64,000 nucleotides of DNA from Rhodobiaceae bacterium (GTDB lineage: Bacteria; Pseudomonadota; Alphaproteobacteria; Rhizobiales; Tepidamorphaceae). The notes beneath the pieces are model-generated. The model saw only the letters and a list, made by a program, of their open reading frames with translations. It was not told where the DNA came from and made no database searches. Both the position numbers and the translations under genes were made by a program. Numbering within the stretch: the first letter of the stretch is position 1; each line of letters begins with the position of its first letter. The stretch is taken from contig JACKJP010000003.1 of NCBI GenBank assembly GCA_020637895.1, positions 310,001 to 374,000 on the forward strand, read 5' to 3'. Positions 25,427 through 33,516 of this stretch are shown in pieces.

Positions 25427-26197
25427 ATGATCGAAAAGTTCAGCGGCACATTCAATTCGGACGGCAACGAACTCGCCTATACCGTAAGCGGCGAGGGTGA
25501 ACCGATCCTGCTCATCCACGGTTTTGCCTCGACGGCGCAGATCAACTGGTTCGGGCCGAGCTGGGTCAATACGCTGGTGCGCGCCGGGCGACAGGTCGTG
25601 ACCATCGACAATCGCGGTCATGGGGCCAGTGCGAAGCTCTACGATGCCGCCGATTACGAGATGAGCCTGATGGCCGATGATGCGCGCCGTCTGCTCGACT
25701 ATCTGGGCATCGAATCCTGCGACGTCATGGGCTATTCCATGGGCGCGCGGATCACGCTCGTCCTCGCGATGATCCATCCCGAAAGGGTCCGGCGGGCCGT
25801 CATTGGCGGTCTGGGCGAGAACGCCGTGCACGGCTTTTCGATCGCGTCCGAGGTCGTTGCCGCTCTCGAGGCCCCTTCAATCGATGAGGTTCAGGGCAAG
25901 ACCGGGCGCACCTTCAGGCAATTTGCCGAGCAGACCCGGAGCGACCTGAAAGCGCTTGCGGCCTGCATGCGCGAGAGCCGCGGGCCGATGGATGCAGACG
26001 GACTGTCCCGGCTGACCCTGCCGGTCCTGATATGCGTGGGCGGCGACGACGATGTCGCCGGCGATCCCCATGCGCTCGGCGATCTCATACCCGGCGCGCG
26101 GGTGGTCGTGATCCCGCACCGCGATCATATGCGGGCGGTGGGCGACAGGGTCTACAAGGACGCCGTCCTTGAGTTCCTCGGACTAAAGCGACCGTGA
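25427..26197 (+). CDS. Alpha/beta hydrolase
   Basis: A 256-residue hydrolase. The oxyanion HGF phrase is PILLIHGFASTAQINW, the nucleophile serine is in VMGYSMGARITL, and the catalytic histidine is likely in VIPHRDHMRAVGD. The acidic residue is expected in CVGGDDDVAGDP. It starts at ATG 25427, 97 bases after the previous hydrolase on the same strand. Substrate unknown. Family members include 3-oxoadipate-enol-lactonase-like and non-heme haloperoxidase-like esterases, and sequence alone cannot choose among them. Confidence 0.85.
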   Translation: MIEKFSGTFNSDGNELAYTVSGEGEPILLIHGFASTAQINWFGPSWVNTLVRAGRQVVTIDNRGHGASAKLYDAADYEMSLMADDARRLLDYLGIESCDVMGYSMGARITLVLAMIHPERVRRAVIGGLGENAVHGFSIASEVVAALEAPSIDEVQGKTGRTFRQFAEQTRSDLKALAACMRESRGPMDADGLSRLTLPVLICVGGDDDVAGDPHALGDLIPGARVVVIPHRDHMRAVGDRVYKDAVLEFLGLKRP

Positions 26198-26254
26198 AAA
26201 AGGCCAATCCTCTGAATCCGGTACCGTTTCCGGCTCACATATCGATTCAAGGTT

Positions 26255-27055
26255 CTACTTGCCGGTGAAAGCCGGGCTGCGCTTGTCGAGAAACGCCTGG
26301 CAGCCCTCCTGAAAATCCTGACTGTCGAAGCAGCCTGCAACGAGGGCGGCGAGATTGTCGCGCTCTGCCTCCAGCCGGCCGCCGGCAATGGCGCGAATGG
26401 CCGCCTTCGCCGCGGCGATCGTAAGCGGCGCATTGGCGGCGATGGCGTTCGTCGCCTCCGAGACCGCATCATCCAGCGCTGCCGGCGCAACCACGCGGTG
26501 CACGAGGCCCATCGCAAGGGCTTCGGAAGCGCCGAAGCGCCTGGCTGTGAACATGATGTCGCGCGCATTCGGCGCGCCGACTGCGGCGACAAGGTCGTTG
26601 AGGCTGGACACCGGATATCCGACGCCAAGGCGTCCGGCGGGAATCGACATCAGTGTCGTATCGTCGGCGATGCGCAGATCGCAGGCCAGTGTCAGGCCGA
26701 CCGTGCCGCCGAATGTCTGACCGCGGATGGCGGCGATCACCGGAATTGGCGCTTCGCGCAGTGCCGCGAAGGCGTCAATGCTGACCTGCTCATGTTCGCG
26801 CGATTTGGCCGGATCCATGCGTTCGTGAAATTCGGAAAGATCGGCGCCCGCGCCGAAATGATCGCCTGCACCCTTCAGGACGATCGCGCGGGCATTCCAG
26901 GTCGTGCAGGCATGGCCGACGAGATCGCGAAGGCCCACCCACATCGCCTTGTTCACGGCATTGCGTTTGGCCGGGTTGTTGAGCGTTATGGTGGCGACCG
27001 GGCCGTCGAGCCGTGCCAGCAGCCTTCCGTCAGCAGCGGTTGTTTCTTCATACAT
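26255..27055 (-). CDS. Enoyl-CoA hydratase/isomerase family protein
   Basis: A 266-residue crotonase-like protein on the minus strand. Its signature phrases are VATITLNNPAKRNAVN, GAGDHFGAGADLSEFHERM, IPVIAAIRGQTFGGTVGLTLACDLRIA and GRLGVGYPVSSLNDLVAAVG. The usual glutamates near the active site are not clear in the GRLGVGY segment, so the activity is best called family-level. It converges with the hydrolase gene and is the second hydratase in this region. The ATG at 27055 is followed by EETTAADG, with no strong ribosome site visible. Confidence 0.85.
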   Translation of the reverse strand: MYEETTAADGRLLARLDGPVATITLNNPAKRNAVNKAMWVGLRDLVGHACTTWNARAIVLKGAGDHFGAGADLSEFHERMDPAKSREHEQVSIDAFAALREAPIPVIAAIRGQTFGGTVGLTLACDLRIADDTTLMSIPAGRLGVGYPVSSLNDLVAAVGAPNARDIMFTARRFGASEALAMGLVHRVVAPAALDDAVSEATNAIAANAPLTIAAAKAAIRAIAGGRLEAERDNLAALVAGCFDSQDFQEGCQAFLDKRSPAFTGK

Positions 27056-27261
27056 TTTTGGCAGATTTCCCCGTAATATGAAGCAGATGAAACAAGATCG
27101 GGCTTCGGGCAGGCCACGCTCTCACATTGTCGTGCGGACCGGCCGGACCGGATTTGCGGGTGCGAAGCAACCGGATATGCTATAAATCCGTTTCAGTCAC
27201 GCCCGGCAAGACCGGCGGCTGACAAGCGACCGACGGGCCTTGAACCCGTGGAGGTGTATAA

Positions 27262-28086
27262 ATGAGCAATGAGAGACGCGATCTTGCCCTGGCGGCAAGA
27301 ATGCCGAGCCTTGATCCCGTGTGGTCGAAGGTTCGCGAAGAAGCCGAAACGGTCGTCGCGACCGAACCGGCGCTGGCGAGTTTCGTCTATTCCACGATCC
27401 TCAACCATCTTTCACTGAACGAGGCAGTGGCCGACCGAATTTCTTCGCGCCTCGATCACGATGCGGTCGGCGCGGAGCTGATCCGACGTGCATTCGATGA
27501 TCTTTTTGTCGCGCGGCCGGTGACGGCCGAAGAGATTCGCGCCGATCTGGTAGCGGTGTTCGACCGCGATCCGGCCTGCGACCGAATGATCGAGCCGGTT
27601 CTGTATTTCAAGGGCTTTCACGCCATTCAGGCGCATCGGCTCGCGCATTGGCTCTGGTATGAGGGACGCCGCGACTTTGCCCTCTATCTGCAGAGCATCG
27701 TCTCCACGCGTTTTCAGGTCGATATTCATCCCGCGGTCCCGATGGGACGCGGCATATTCATGGACCATGCGACAGGCATCGTGATCGGGGCGACGGCCAC
27801 GCTTGGGGATGATGTGTCGATCCTGCAGGGCGTCACCCTCGGCGGTACGGGCAAGGAAGGCGGCGACCGGCATCCCAAGATCGGCCGTGGCGTCCTGATC
27901 GGAGCGGGTGCGAAAATCCTCGGCAATATCGAGATCGGGCATTGCTCGCGTATCGCGTCCGGTTCTGTCGTGCTGAAGCCCGTGCCGCCCAATGTCACGG
28001 TCGCCGGCGTGCCGGCGCGCGTCGTCGGCGAAGCGGGGTGCAGCGAACCCTCGCGGAGCATGAACCAGTCCATCGCGGACGACTAG
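27262..28086 (+). CDS. cysE: Serine O-acetyltransferase
   Basis: A 274-residue protein of normal CysE length. The N-terminal helical domain is followed by a left-handed beta-helix with hexapeptide repeats. Catalytic phrases are FQVDIHPAVPMGRGIFMDHATGIVIG (quoted in pieces: DIHPAVPMGRGIFMDHATG) and ILQGVTLGGTGKEGGDRHPKIG. This enzyme acetylates serine with acetyl-CoA in the first step of cysteine synthesis. GGAGGTG lies before the ATG. An extended -10-like TGCTATAAA at 27178–27186 may be part of its promoter. A hairpin pair lies between it and the DUF3126 gene, a downstream partner typical of rhizobia. Confidence 0.95.
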   Translation: MSNERRDLALAARMPSLDPVWSKVREEAETVVATEPALASFVYSTILNHLSLNEAVADRISSRLDHDAVGAELIRRAFDDLFVARPVTAEEIRADLVAVFDRDPACDRMIEPVLYFKGFHAIQAHRLAHWLWYEGRRDFALYLQSIVSTRFQVDIHPAVPMGRGIFMDHATGIVIGATATLGDDVSILQGVTLGGTGKEGGDRHPKIGRGVLIGAGAKILGNIEIGHCSRIASGSVVLKPVPPNVTVAGVPARVVGEAGCSEPSRSMNQSIADD

Positions 28087-28114
28087 ACGGTTTGCCGAAG
28101 CGTCGAAACACATT

Positions 28115-28133
28115 AAAAGGGCTCAACCCTTTT
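28115..28133 (+). terminator. Hairpin after cysE, terminator-like
   Basis: Arms AAAAGGG (28115–28121) and CCCTTTT (28127–28133) close a five-base loop, with an A-rich left arm and a T-rich right arm. It could end the cysE transcript or attenuate reading into the next gene. Confidence 0.6.
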
Positions 28134-28144
28134 CATCGATCCTG

Positions 28145-28168
28145 TCGAGGGCCTTCATAGGCCCTCGA
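28145..28168 (+). other. Second hairpin between cysE and the DUF3126 gene
   Basis: A perfect 9-bp stem (TCGAGGGCC at 28145–28153 and GGCCCTCGA at 28160–28168) with a 6-base loop lies just downstream of the first hairpin. It has no T tract. It may protect the 5' end of the downstream transcript or be a processing site. Confidence 0.45.
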
Positions 28169-28193
28169 TCGCATTTGCCCGGAGGAAACTCTC

Positions 28194-28400
28194 GTGAAGC
28201 CAGCCGAACTCGCCAAGCTCGAAGCCTTTTTCAAGCGGACGTTCGACAATCCGAAACTGTCGGTCAGGGCGCGGCCGCGCAAGGACGATTCAGCTGAGGT
28301 CTATGTCGGCGAAGAGTTCATCGGCGTGCTTTTTCGCGACGAGGAGGACGGCGACTACAATTTCCAGATGGCGATCCTCGATATCGATCTGGAAGACTGA
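28194..28400 (+). CDS. DUF3126 family small protein
   Basis: A 68-residue acidic protein beginning with GTG (GGAGGAAAC lies 8–12 bases before). It reads as the small conserved DUF3126 family of alphaproteobacteria, marked by LEAFFKRTFDNPKLSVRARP and YVGEEFIGVLFRDEEDGD. It has no leader or membrane segment. Its place just after cysE is conserved in rhizobia. Role is unknown. Confidence 0.85.
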   Translation: MKPAELAKLEAFFKRTFDNPKLSVRARPRKDDSAEVYVGEEFIGVLFRDEEDGDYNFQMAILDIDLED

Positions 28401-28418
28401 CCGGGCACGCGCCCGACC

Positions 28419-29117
28419 CTATCGGCGGGCGGTTGCCACAAATGCTTCCACCAGCGCGCTGACGGCGCCGTCGATGTTGCGCCATTCGGGAAGCAGCCCT
28501 TTGGCGAACCGGTAGGTGACCGCAAGTCGAGGATCGGGCACGATTTCCCTCTGGCATACGGGCGCGGGCTTTACATCGTCCTCGCCGCATCTGACCACGT
28601 AGGGCCCGGCGCTGTTCTGGTCATAATAGATGACGTCGCCATCAAATCCCTGACCCGGTCGCATATGACGTCCGATCAAGCCATCGGGGCCGGCGATTGC
28701 CTCTCCATCGAACAGCTGGCTGTAGATTCGCTGGAGCCGCTCGGCCGGCGAAAGGTTCGGGATCTGGCCGGTGATCGTGACGTAGATTACCGGCGAATTC
28801 ACGTCAGATCGCCTGAAGGTATCGATCGTATCTGCCGAATATCCGTTGAGCGTCGGCCAGTGGAAGTACAGCTCCAGCGTTGCCATTCGCGCGCCATTGG
28901 AGGTGCTTTCGCGGATCATGTTGCGCGGCACCGACATCGGCACGCCCGCGACGGCAATCTGGACAGGCTCGCCATCGGTGCTGCGGCCTGAATCGCGCAG
29001 GACAAGGCGGACCACGTCCAGCACGAACATGCCAGCCAGGATAACGGCAAGCGCGACGGCGCCAAAGAAGGCAACTCGTAGCACCAACGGCTTGCTGAGC
29101 AGGGCAGGGGTCTTCAT
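28419..29117 (-). CDS. Conserved hypothetical membrane-anchored protein
   Basis: A 232-residue protein; the start at MKTPALLSKP (29117) is preferred to an earlier one that would add low-complexity basic residues. A single hydrophobic segment lies at about residues 13–33 (VAFFGAVALAVILAGMFVL), then a periplasmic domain with strand-rich text such as VTITGQIPNLSPAERL and YVVRCGEDDVKPAPVCQREI. Two cysteines in the last phrase may pair. I do not recognise a named family. It converges with the DUF3126 gene and diverges from a small three-span protein. Confidence 0.65.
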   Translation of the reverse strand: MKTPALLSKPLVLRVAFFGAVALAVILAGMFVLDVVRLVLRDSGRSTDGEPVQIAVAGVPMSVPRNMIRESTSNGARMATLELYFHWPTLNGYSADTIDTFRRSDVNSPVIYVTITGQIPNLSPAERLQRIYSQLFDGEAIAGPDGLIGRHMRPGQGFDGDVIYYDQNSAGPYVVRCGEDDVKPAPVCQREIVPDPRLAVTYRFAKGLLPEWRNIDGAVSALVEAFVATARR

Positions 29118-29271
29118 TCCAGTGCCGGACCCGGTTTCAAAACGACACGGCGCGCCCCGATATGACGCAGCGGCCCGGCCCATCAGAGCCGATTCGGACC
29201 GTCTGCGAACGGTATGCGTCTTGCAGCGGGCAGACAATGCGACGAAACTGTTCCATGGGGATGTTTGCGTC

Positions 29272-29592
29272 ATGGCGTTGGGTTTTGCTTTTTATTATGC
29301 GTACGCGCTCGCGGTCGGCATCACGGCTGCGGGTCTGGCTGTCAGCAGCTATGGCCTGCTGACCCAAAAACGCGCCAGCTTCCGGCAGCAGCCGGAGACG
29401 GTGGGCCAGGCCTTCGGACTGCTGGCGGTGCTGGTCGTCGGGGGTCCATTCATCATCTGGCGAAACCTCATGGATGCCCGCCGCGTCGAGCAGCGTCCGA
29501 TGGTTTTTGTCATTGCCGGAAGCTCGATCGCCGCGTTCTGGAGCTTCTGCGCCGGCGTCACCTTTGTTTCCATCGCGACGCAATTGGGCTAA
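29272..29592 (+). CDS. Small membrane protein with three predicted spans
   Basis: A 106-residue protein. The ATG at 29272 is preferred because it opens a clean hydrophobic start (ALGFAFYYAYALAVGITAAGL). Two further spans are at about 46–64 (AFGLLAVLVVGGPFIIW) and 77–102 (VFVIAGSSIAAFWSFCAGVTFV). Loops are short and polar. I do not recognise a family with confidence. It lies 58 bases upstream of the gamma-carbonic-anhydrase-like gene on the same strand. Confidence 0.65.
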   Translation: MALGFAFYYAYALAVGITAAGLAVSSYGLLTQKRASFRQQPETVGQAFGLLAVLVVGGPFIIWRNLMDARRVEQRPMVFVIAGSSIAAFWSFCAGVTFVSIATQLG

Positions 29593-29650
29593 GCCCTCCC
29601 ACGAGGCCGCCGCATGACACGCGCCTCGGATAAAAGCGGGAAGGGAGCGC

Positions 29651-30184
29651 ATGACGATCTACGCACTGGATGGCAATTCGCCGGAACTGCCCGAAAAGGG
29701 CAGGTATTGGGTTGCGCCGAGCGCGGCCGTGATCGGCAAGGTCACGCTGAGGGAAGATACGAGCATCTGGTTCGGCGCCGTCCTGCGCGGTGACAATGAA
29801 CGCATCACGGTCGGTCGCGGATCGAACGTGCAGGAAAACTGCGTCTTTCATACCGATCTGGGTTTCCCGATGACTATCGGTGAGGATTGCGTGATCGGCC
29901 ACCTTGCGATGCTGCATGGCTGCACGATCGGCGACGGTTCGCTGGTCGGTATGGGCGCAATCGTCCTGAACGGCGCGGTGATCGGCAAGAACGTACTCAT
30001 TGGCGCCAATGCCGTGGTCGCCGAAGGCAAGATCATTCCGGACAATTCGCTTGTACTGGGATCGCCGGGCCGGGTGGTGCGCGAACTTACCGACGAACAG
30101 GCTGCGTCTTTGCGAAAAGGTGCCAAGCACTATGTGAAGCGGTCGCAGTTGTTCGCGCGGACGATGACCGTCGTCGAGGAATAG
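29651..30184 (+). CDS. Gamma-carbonic-anhydrase-like beta-helix protein
   Basis: A 177-residue protein with repeated left-handed beta-helix hexads (VIGKVTL, GNERITVGRGSNVQENCVFHTDLG and so on; quoted in part). The metal-binding histidines are in VFHTDLG, VIGHLAMLHGCTIG. This is the YrdA/CaiE group of gamma-class carbonic-anhydrase-like proteins. Whether it hydrates CO2 cannot be told. Family length is about 175–180 residues. The ATG has an upstream GGAG. Position after a small membrane protein does not help assign a role. Confidence 0.88.
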   Translation: MTIYALDGNSPELPEKGRYWVAPSAAVIGKVTLREDTSIWFGAVLRGDNERITVGRGSNVQENCVFHTDLGFPMTIGEDCVIGHLAMLHGCTIGDGSLVGMGAIVLNGAVIGKNVLIGANAVVAEGKIIPDNSLVLGSPGRVVRELTDEQAASLRKGAKHYVKRSQLFARTMTVVEE

Positions 30185-30214
30185 GCCTACCCGATCATAG
30201 CCGGGCCTGGCCTG

Positions 30215-30255
30215 AAAAAGGTCGAGCCGGCTTCCCGGGGTAAGGAAGCCGGCTC
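30215..30255 (-). terminator. Terminator between convergent genes (minus-strand reading clearer)
   Basis: A perfect 12-bp stem (arms 30224–30235 and 30244–30255) with an 8-base loop. On the minus strand it is followed a few bases later by TTTTTC, so it can end the BTLCP peptidase transcript. On the plus strand there is no T tract. Confidence 0.7.
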
Positions 30256-30355
30256 TGAAGCCCGGTCTTTGGGACGGAGGGGTGGGGGACTCGACCGAGC
30301 TGTCTCTGGTGTTTCCTGGCTTGCTGACCGCCCACCGCGGCCTGCCGCATGTTCC

Positions 30356-30973
30356 TTAGAAGGCCGACACGATCTGTGCGCCGCCACGGTCACCGCGCAG
30401 CCACACCCACCCGGTAGGATTGGTGCTCGACTGACGCTTTTCGAAGCGGTAGTCGGTCTGCGACCAGTAGCGGATTTCCGGCACCTGGTTATCGAGAATG
30501 AGGTCGCCCTGTTCGGTGCGGACGGTCAGCACCGCATGGCCGTCACCACGCTGGTCGCGAACGACCGTGATCAGCAGATTGGCCGCCGACCAGCCGCGTT
30601 CCATCAACATGCGGCGCTTCAGCAGGACGTAGTCCTCGCAGTCGCCTTCCGTCACCGGATAGGTCCAGCGCTCTTCCTCATGGTAGAGCTCTTCGTCGGT
30701 GACCGGCTTGATGGTGATGTTGACCGTGTCGTTGATTTCATTGAGTTCGGCCCAGCGCTGCTCGGTCAGCGCGACCTTCTGCGGCAGCGCTGCCTGACAA
30801 TCTGCCGGAAATTCAGTGCAGAACTGCACGTATCCGATCGGCGGACGCGCCTTGGCGAATTCCATCATCGCCGGCTTTGCCGCGCTCTGGCCCGGCGTGA
30901 CCGCCGAGGCCTGAATATCCGTTGCGAAAAACATTGCCGCCAACGCGACAAAGACACCCGTCGTCCACTTCAT
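30356..30973 (-). CDS. Secreted BTLCP (transglutaminase-like) cysteine peptidase
   Basis: A 205-residue protein with a signal peptide (KWTTGVFVALAAMFFATDIQA). The mature part holds the catalytic cysteine in EGDCEDYVLLKRRMLMERG, the histidine in GDGHAVLTVRTEQGD and the aspartate in LILDNQ. This Cys-His-Asp order is that of bacterial transglutaminase-like cysteine peptidases (BTLCP, DUF920), common in rhizobia. The C-terminus is RGDRGGAQIVSAF. The family includes LapG-like proteases that release surface adhesins, but LapG partners are not visible here. Confidence 0.88.
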   Translation of the reverse strand: MKWTTGVFVALAAMFFATDIQASAVTPGQSAAKPAMMEFAKARPPIGYVQFCTEFPADCQAALPQKVALTEQRWAELNEINDTVNITIKPVTDEELYHEEERWTYPVTEGDCEDYVLLKRRMLMERGWSAANLLITVVRDQRGDGHAVLTVRTEQGDLILDNQVPEIRYWSQTDYRFEKRQSSTNPTGWVWLRGDRGGAQIVSAF

Positions 30974-31148
30974 TTGACCGCCCCCGGTTCCCTTTTGTTG
31001 TTAGGGGCATCATGTCAGACAGGCTTTGAGGGCGGTCTAAGAGAATAGTTCAAATTTTACAGGAATGCCGAAAACGCCAGCATGGTCAGCGGGCGATGGC
31101 CGGAAACGATAAAATTTTACAGAATTTCGACCGGTGCCGACGGAGCCG

Positions 31149-31775
31149 TCAGAGGTTGCTTTCCATGCCGGGTGTGGCTTCTTCCGCGATCCTGCGAGAG
31201 AACTCGATCGCGAAACCGTTCGGCAGGTGCCGAATGACGCGGCCAGCGGTTCGGCCAAGTGTGACCGGTGCGCCGACAGCAGGAACGACCTCGCAGGAGA
31301 CGGCGGCGCCTGAAACGGAGATATCGCTGATCTTGCAGGGGTATTCGCGGCCGTCGGCCAGTTTGACCTTGCTGAACGGATTGACCGGTTCGACACGCTC
31401 ATCCTTGCGATCTTCCGGAAGACCGAGCGTGTCGCGGTTGGCAAGCCATGTCAGCTGTGCGGCAAGCTTGTCGCGCTTTCTGTCCGTGGCATTGATGTCG
31501 ATGGCAAATCCGCCTTCGAAAAGGCGCGTCACGCGGCCCTCTATGCGGCCGACATTGTCAAGATAGGCGATGATGCGGTCGCCTTCGTCGGCGAGCGCCT
31601 TCGTCAGCAACGCCGCGCCGCCGGGAGACATGTTGATCACCTGGCATTCATGTTCGGTCAGATCGGGCAGCATGAAGCGGCCGAAAAGGCTGACATTGAC
31701 GCGTTGATAGCGCCGTCCTTCCGCCGATGCGGCGACGAGACGCGAGACATGGCCAGCCTGATTTGCAACGAGCAT
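31149..31775 (-). CDS. Tandem PilZ domain protein, cyclic-di-GMP binding candidate
   Basis: A 208-residue soluble protein with two PilZ-like halves. The first has the RxxxR motif in GRRYQRVNVSLFGRFML and the (D/N)xSxxG motif in VINMSPGGAAL. The second contains SDISVSGAAVSCEVV as its DxSxxG part, but its RxxxR equivalent is weak, so only the first may bind cyclic di-GMP. It lies between a BTLCP peptidase and a PAS protein, all on the minus strand with 150–175 base gaps. The function would be a cyclic-di-GMP response, but the effector is unknown. Confidence 0.82.
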   Translation of the reverse strand: MLVANQAGHVSRLVAASAEGRRYQRVNVSLFGRFMLPDLTEHECQVINMSPGGAALLTKALADEGDRIIAYLDNVGRIEGRVTRLFEGGFAIDINATDRKRDKLAAQLTWLANRDTLGLPEDRKDERVEPVNPFSKVKLADGREYPCKISDISVSGAAVSCEVVPAVGAPVTLGRTAGRVIRHLPNGFAIEFSRRIAEEATPGMESNL

Positions 31776-31927
31776 GAAAACGCCTGAAATATTCCGGCCG
31801 GAGCCGATCTGTCTCGTGGTTCAGGCTCAACGATAGGCCAGCGATGGTTAACGGGTGGTAAGCCCGGAACGTCTTCTGACCGAGTTGTCGCCTTCCAGGG
31901 GAATGACGCACATATGTGGTCGTGCCG

Positions 31928-32569
31928 CTACCGTGCGCCACCTTCATAGACAGCAAGATGGCCATGCCAGCGGACCGGCTCATTCGACAGTGCGACGACG
32001 TTCTGTGCGCCGCTCGCGATCCGGTCGCTCTCTTCGGGCCAGATCATATGCAGGTCGGTCAGCATGCGTGACGTCAGCGGGACAGATCCGAGCCAATATG
32101 GATTGTCCAGCGCCGATGCCGTGCCGATGACCCTTGAAATTCCCTGCTCGCCATTCAGCAGCGGGAGAAGCACGATCTCCATCCGGACCTGCTGGCCGCG
32201 TGCGTTGCCCGCCATCAGACGCAGCAGGGCGCCGGCGCCGTCGCGTGTCATCGTGCGGAAGGCGGTCACAAGGGATTCCGCGTCGGCCGGGCCCCAGTCC
32301 GAAAGCCATTCCGCGCCCTTCAGTTCGCCGCCACTGACCGCGCACAGGCGTGTGCCGGCAAGACGGTAACGGAACCGGTCGGCCGACCATTGCTCCAGAA
32401 TAAAGGTGTCGGGGAGGATATCGGATATATCCGCCGGCTCGATTTCACTACGTTGCGGCGCGACCTCGCGGCCACGAAGGCGGTTCCAGTATTCAAACAT
32501 CCGGCGCGAGGCCGGGCTGCCAATCCGCAACGCCGACTGTTCCGTGGTGAAACAATTTGAACCGCTCAT
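31928..32569 (-). CDS. PAS domain protein (PAS_5/DUF1457-like)
   Basis: A 213-residue cytoplasmic protein. It begins with a stretch to FEYWNRLRGREVAPQRSEIEPADISDILP (quoted in part: MFEYWNRLRGREVAP), the hallmark of the PAS_5/DUF1457 family of alphaproteobacteria. FRYRLAGTRLCAVSGGELKG and VRMEIVLLPLLNGEQGISRVIG follow. There is no catalytic domain, so it may be an adaptor or sensor. It is 150 bases upstream of the tandem PilZ gene and on the same strand, suggesting related signalling. Confidence 0.82.
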   Translation of the reverse strand: MSGSNCFTTEQSALRIGSPASRRMFEYWNRLRGREVAPQRSEIEPADISDILPDTFILEQWSADRFRYRLAGTRLCAVSGGELKGAEWLSDWGPADAESLVTAFRTMTRDGAGALLRLMAGNARGQQVRMEIVLLPLLNGEQGISRVIGTASALDNPYWLGSVPLTSRMLTDLHMIWPEESDRIASGAQNVVALSNEPVRWHGHLAVYEGGAR

Positions 32570-32709
32570 CTTCTCAACCTGCCCCCGTTTCGTCTCTCAT
32601 TGGCACTTGCAGCGCGCCGATGGACCTGATGAAAGGAACCCAAGCAGGTTGCGGGCCATTCCAGGCAGCGGAGCCGTGAAGATGAACCGACAGGTGAGGC
32701 AAAGGCGAA

Positions 32710-33516
32710 TTGAAACGCGAACCTATCCTCAATATCCCCAGTGTTACCGCCGCGTTCGTCGCGGGGCTTGTCGTCATCCATCTGGTCAGGCTTCTGCTGC
32801 CGGCGGATACCGACTACGAAACGCTGCTGTCGCTGGCATTCATCCCGGCACGGACGATCGGTGACCCGACAGCGGTCGCGCTCCTGCCGGGCGGCGAGGG
32901 CGCGCGGTGGTGGAGCCTTGTCACCTATGCGCTGCTGCACGGCAACGCGACGCACCTCATCTTCAACTGTCTGTGGATTGCCGCGTTCGGTACGCCGGTC
33001 GCCCGGCGCTTCGGAACGGGCAGGTTCATCGCCATATGTCTGGTCACGTCAATCGCAGGGGCGCTCGCGCATCTGGCGATATTCCCGCACGATCCGACAC
33101 CCGTTATCGGCGCATCGGCAGCCGGCTCGGGCCTGATGGGCGCCGCTGCCCGGTTTGCGTTCGACCGTGGCGGGCCGCTCGACATGTTTCGGCGCATGGA
33201 CCCGCTTGCACCGATGCAGCCTGCCGCGCCGCTTCTGGTTGCGCTCAGCCAGCCGCGGGTCATCTTCTTCACGCTGATGTGGCTCGGGCTGAACGTGCTG
33301 TTCGGTCTTGGTGCGTCCTATATGCCTGGCGTCAGCGGCGCGGTGGCATGGCAGGCCCATATTGGCGGCTTCGCGGCCGGCCTTTTGCTGTTTCCGCTGT
33401 TCGACGGTGCGACGGCGCGGCGACGCGATGCGGTGCTGCAGGATCTATTGCGTGCGGAAGAAGAGTGGCGGCGTTCGCAGAACGGCGAACCGCCCTACCA
33501 CAACGGTTCGTCGTAG
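32710..33516 (+). CDS. Rhomboid family intramembrane serine protease
   Basis: A 268-residue protein with about six membrane spans. The TTG start at 32710 follows an AAAGG purine run and fits the length of the family. Rhomboid features are WWSLVTYALLHGNATHLIFNCLWI (quoted as LLHGNATHLIFNCLWI), the serine motif VIGASAAGSGLMG, and the histidine in VAWQAHIGGFAAGLLL. These give the Ser-His dyad of rhomboids. Rhomboids cut membrane proteins inside the bilayer. The gene ends inside the 3' end of the converging GDYxxLxY gene, overlapping by 22 bases. Confidence 0.9.
   Translation: MKREPILNIPSVTAAFVAGLVVIHLVRLLLPADTDYETLLSLAFIPARTIGDPTAVALLPGGEGARWWSLVTYALLHGNATHLIFNCLWIAAFGTPVARRFGTGRFIAICLVTSIAGALAHLAIFPHDPTPVIGASAAGSGLMGAAARFAFDRGGPLDMFRRMDPLAPMQPAAPLLVALSQPRVIFFTLMWLGLNVLFGLGASYMPGVSGAVAWQAHIGGFAAGLLLFPLFDGATARRRDAVLQDLLRAEEEWRRSQNGEPPYHNGSS

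Noticed and set aside
33121..33156. Rhomboid serine motif GASAAGSG first looked altered from GxSG
   Set aside because: The catalytic serine of GASA is present, and similar GASAAxSG phrases are usual for alphaproteobacterial rhomboids.
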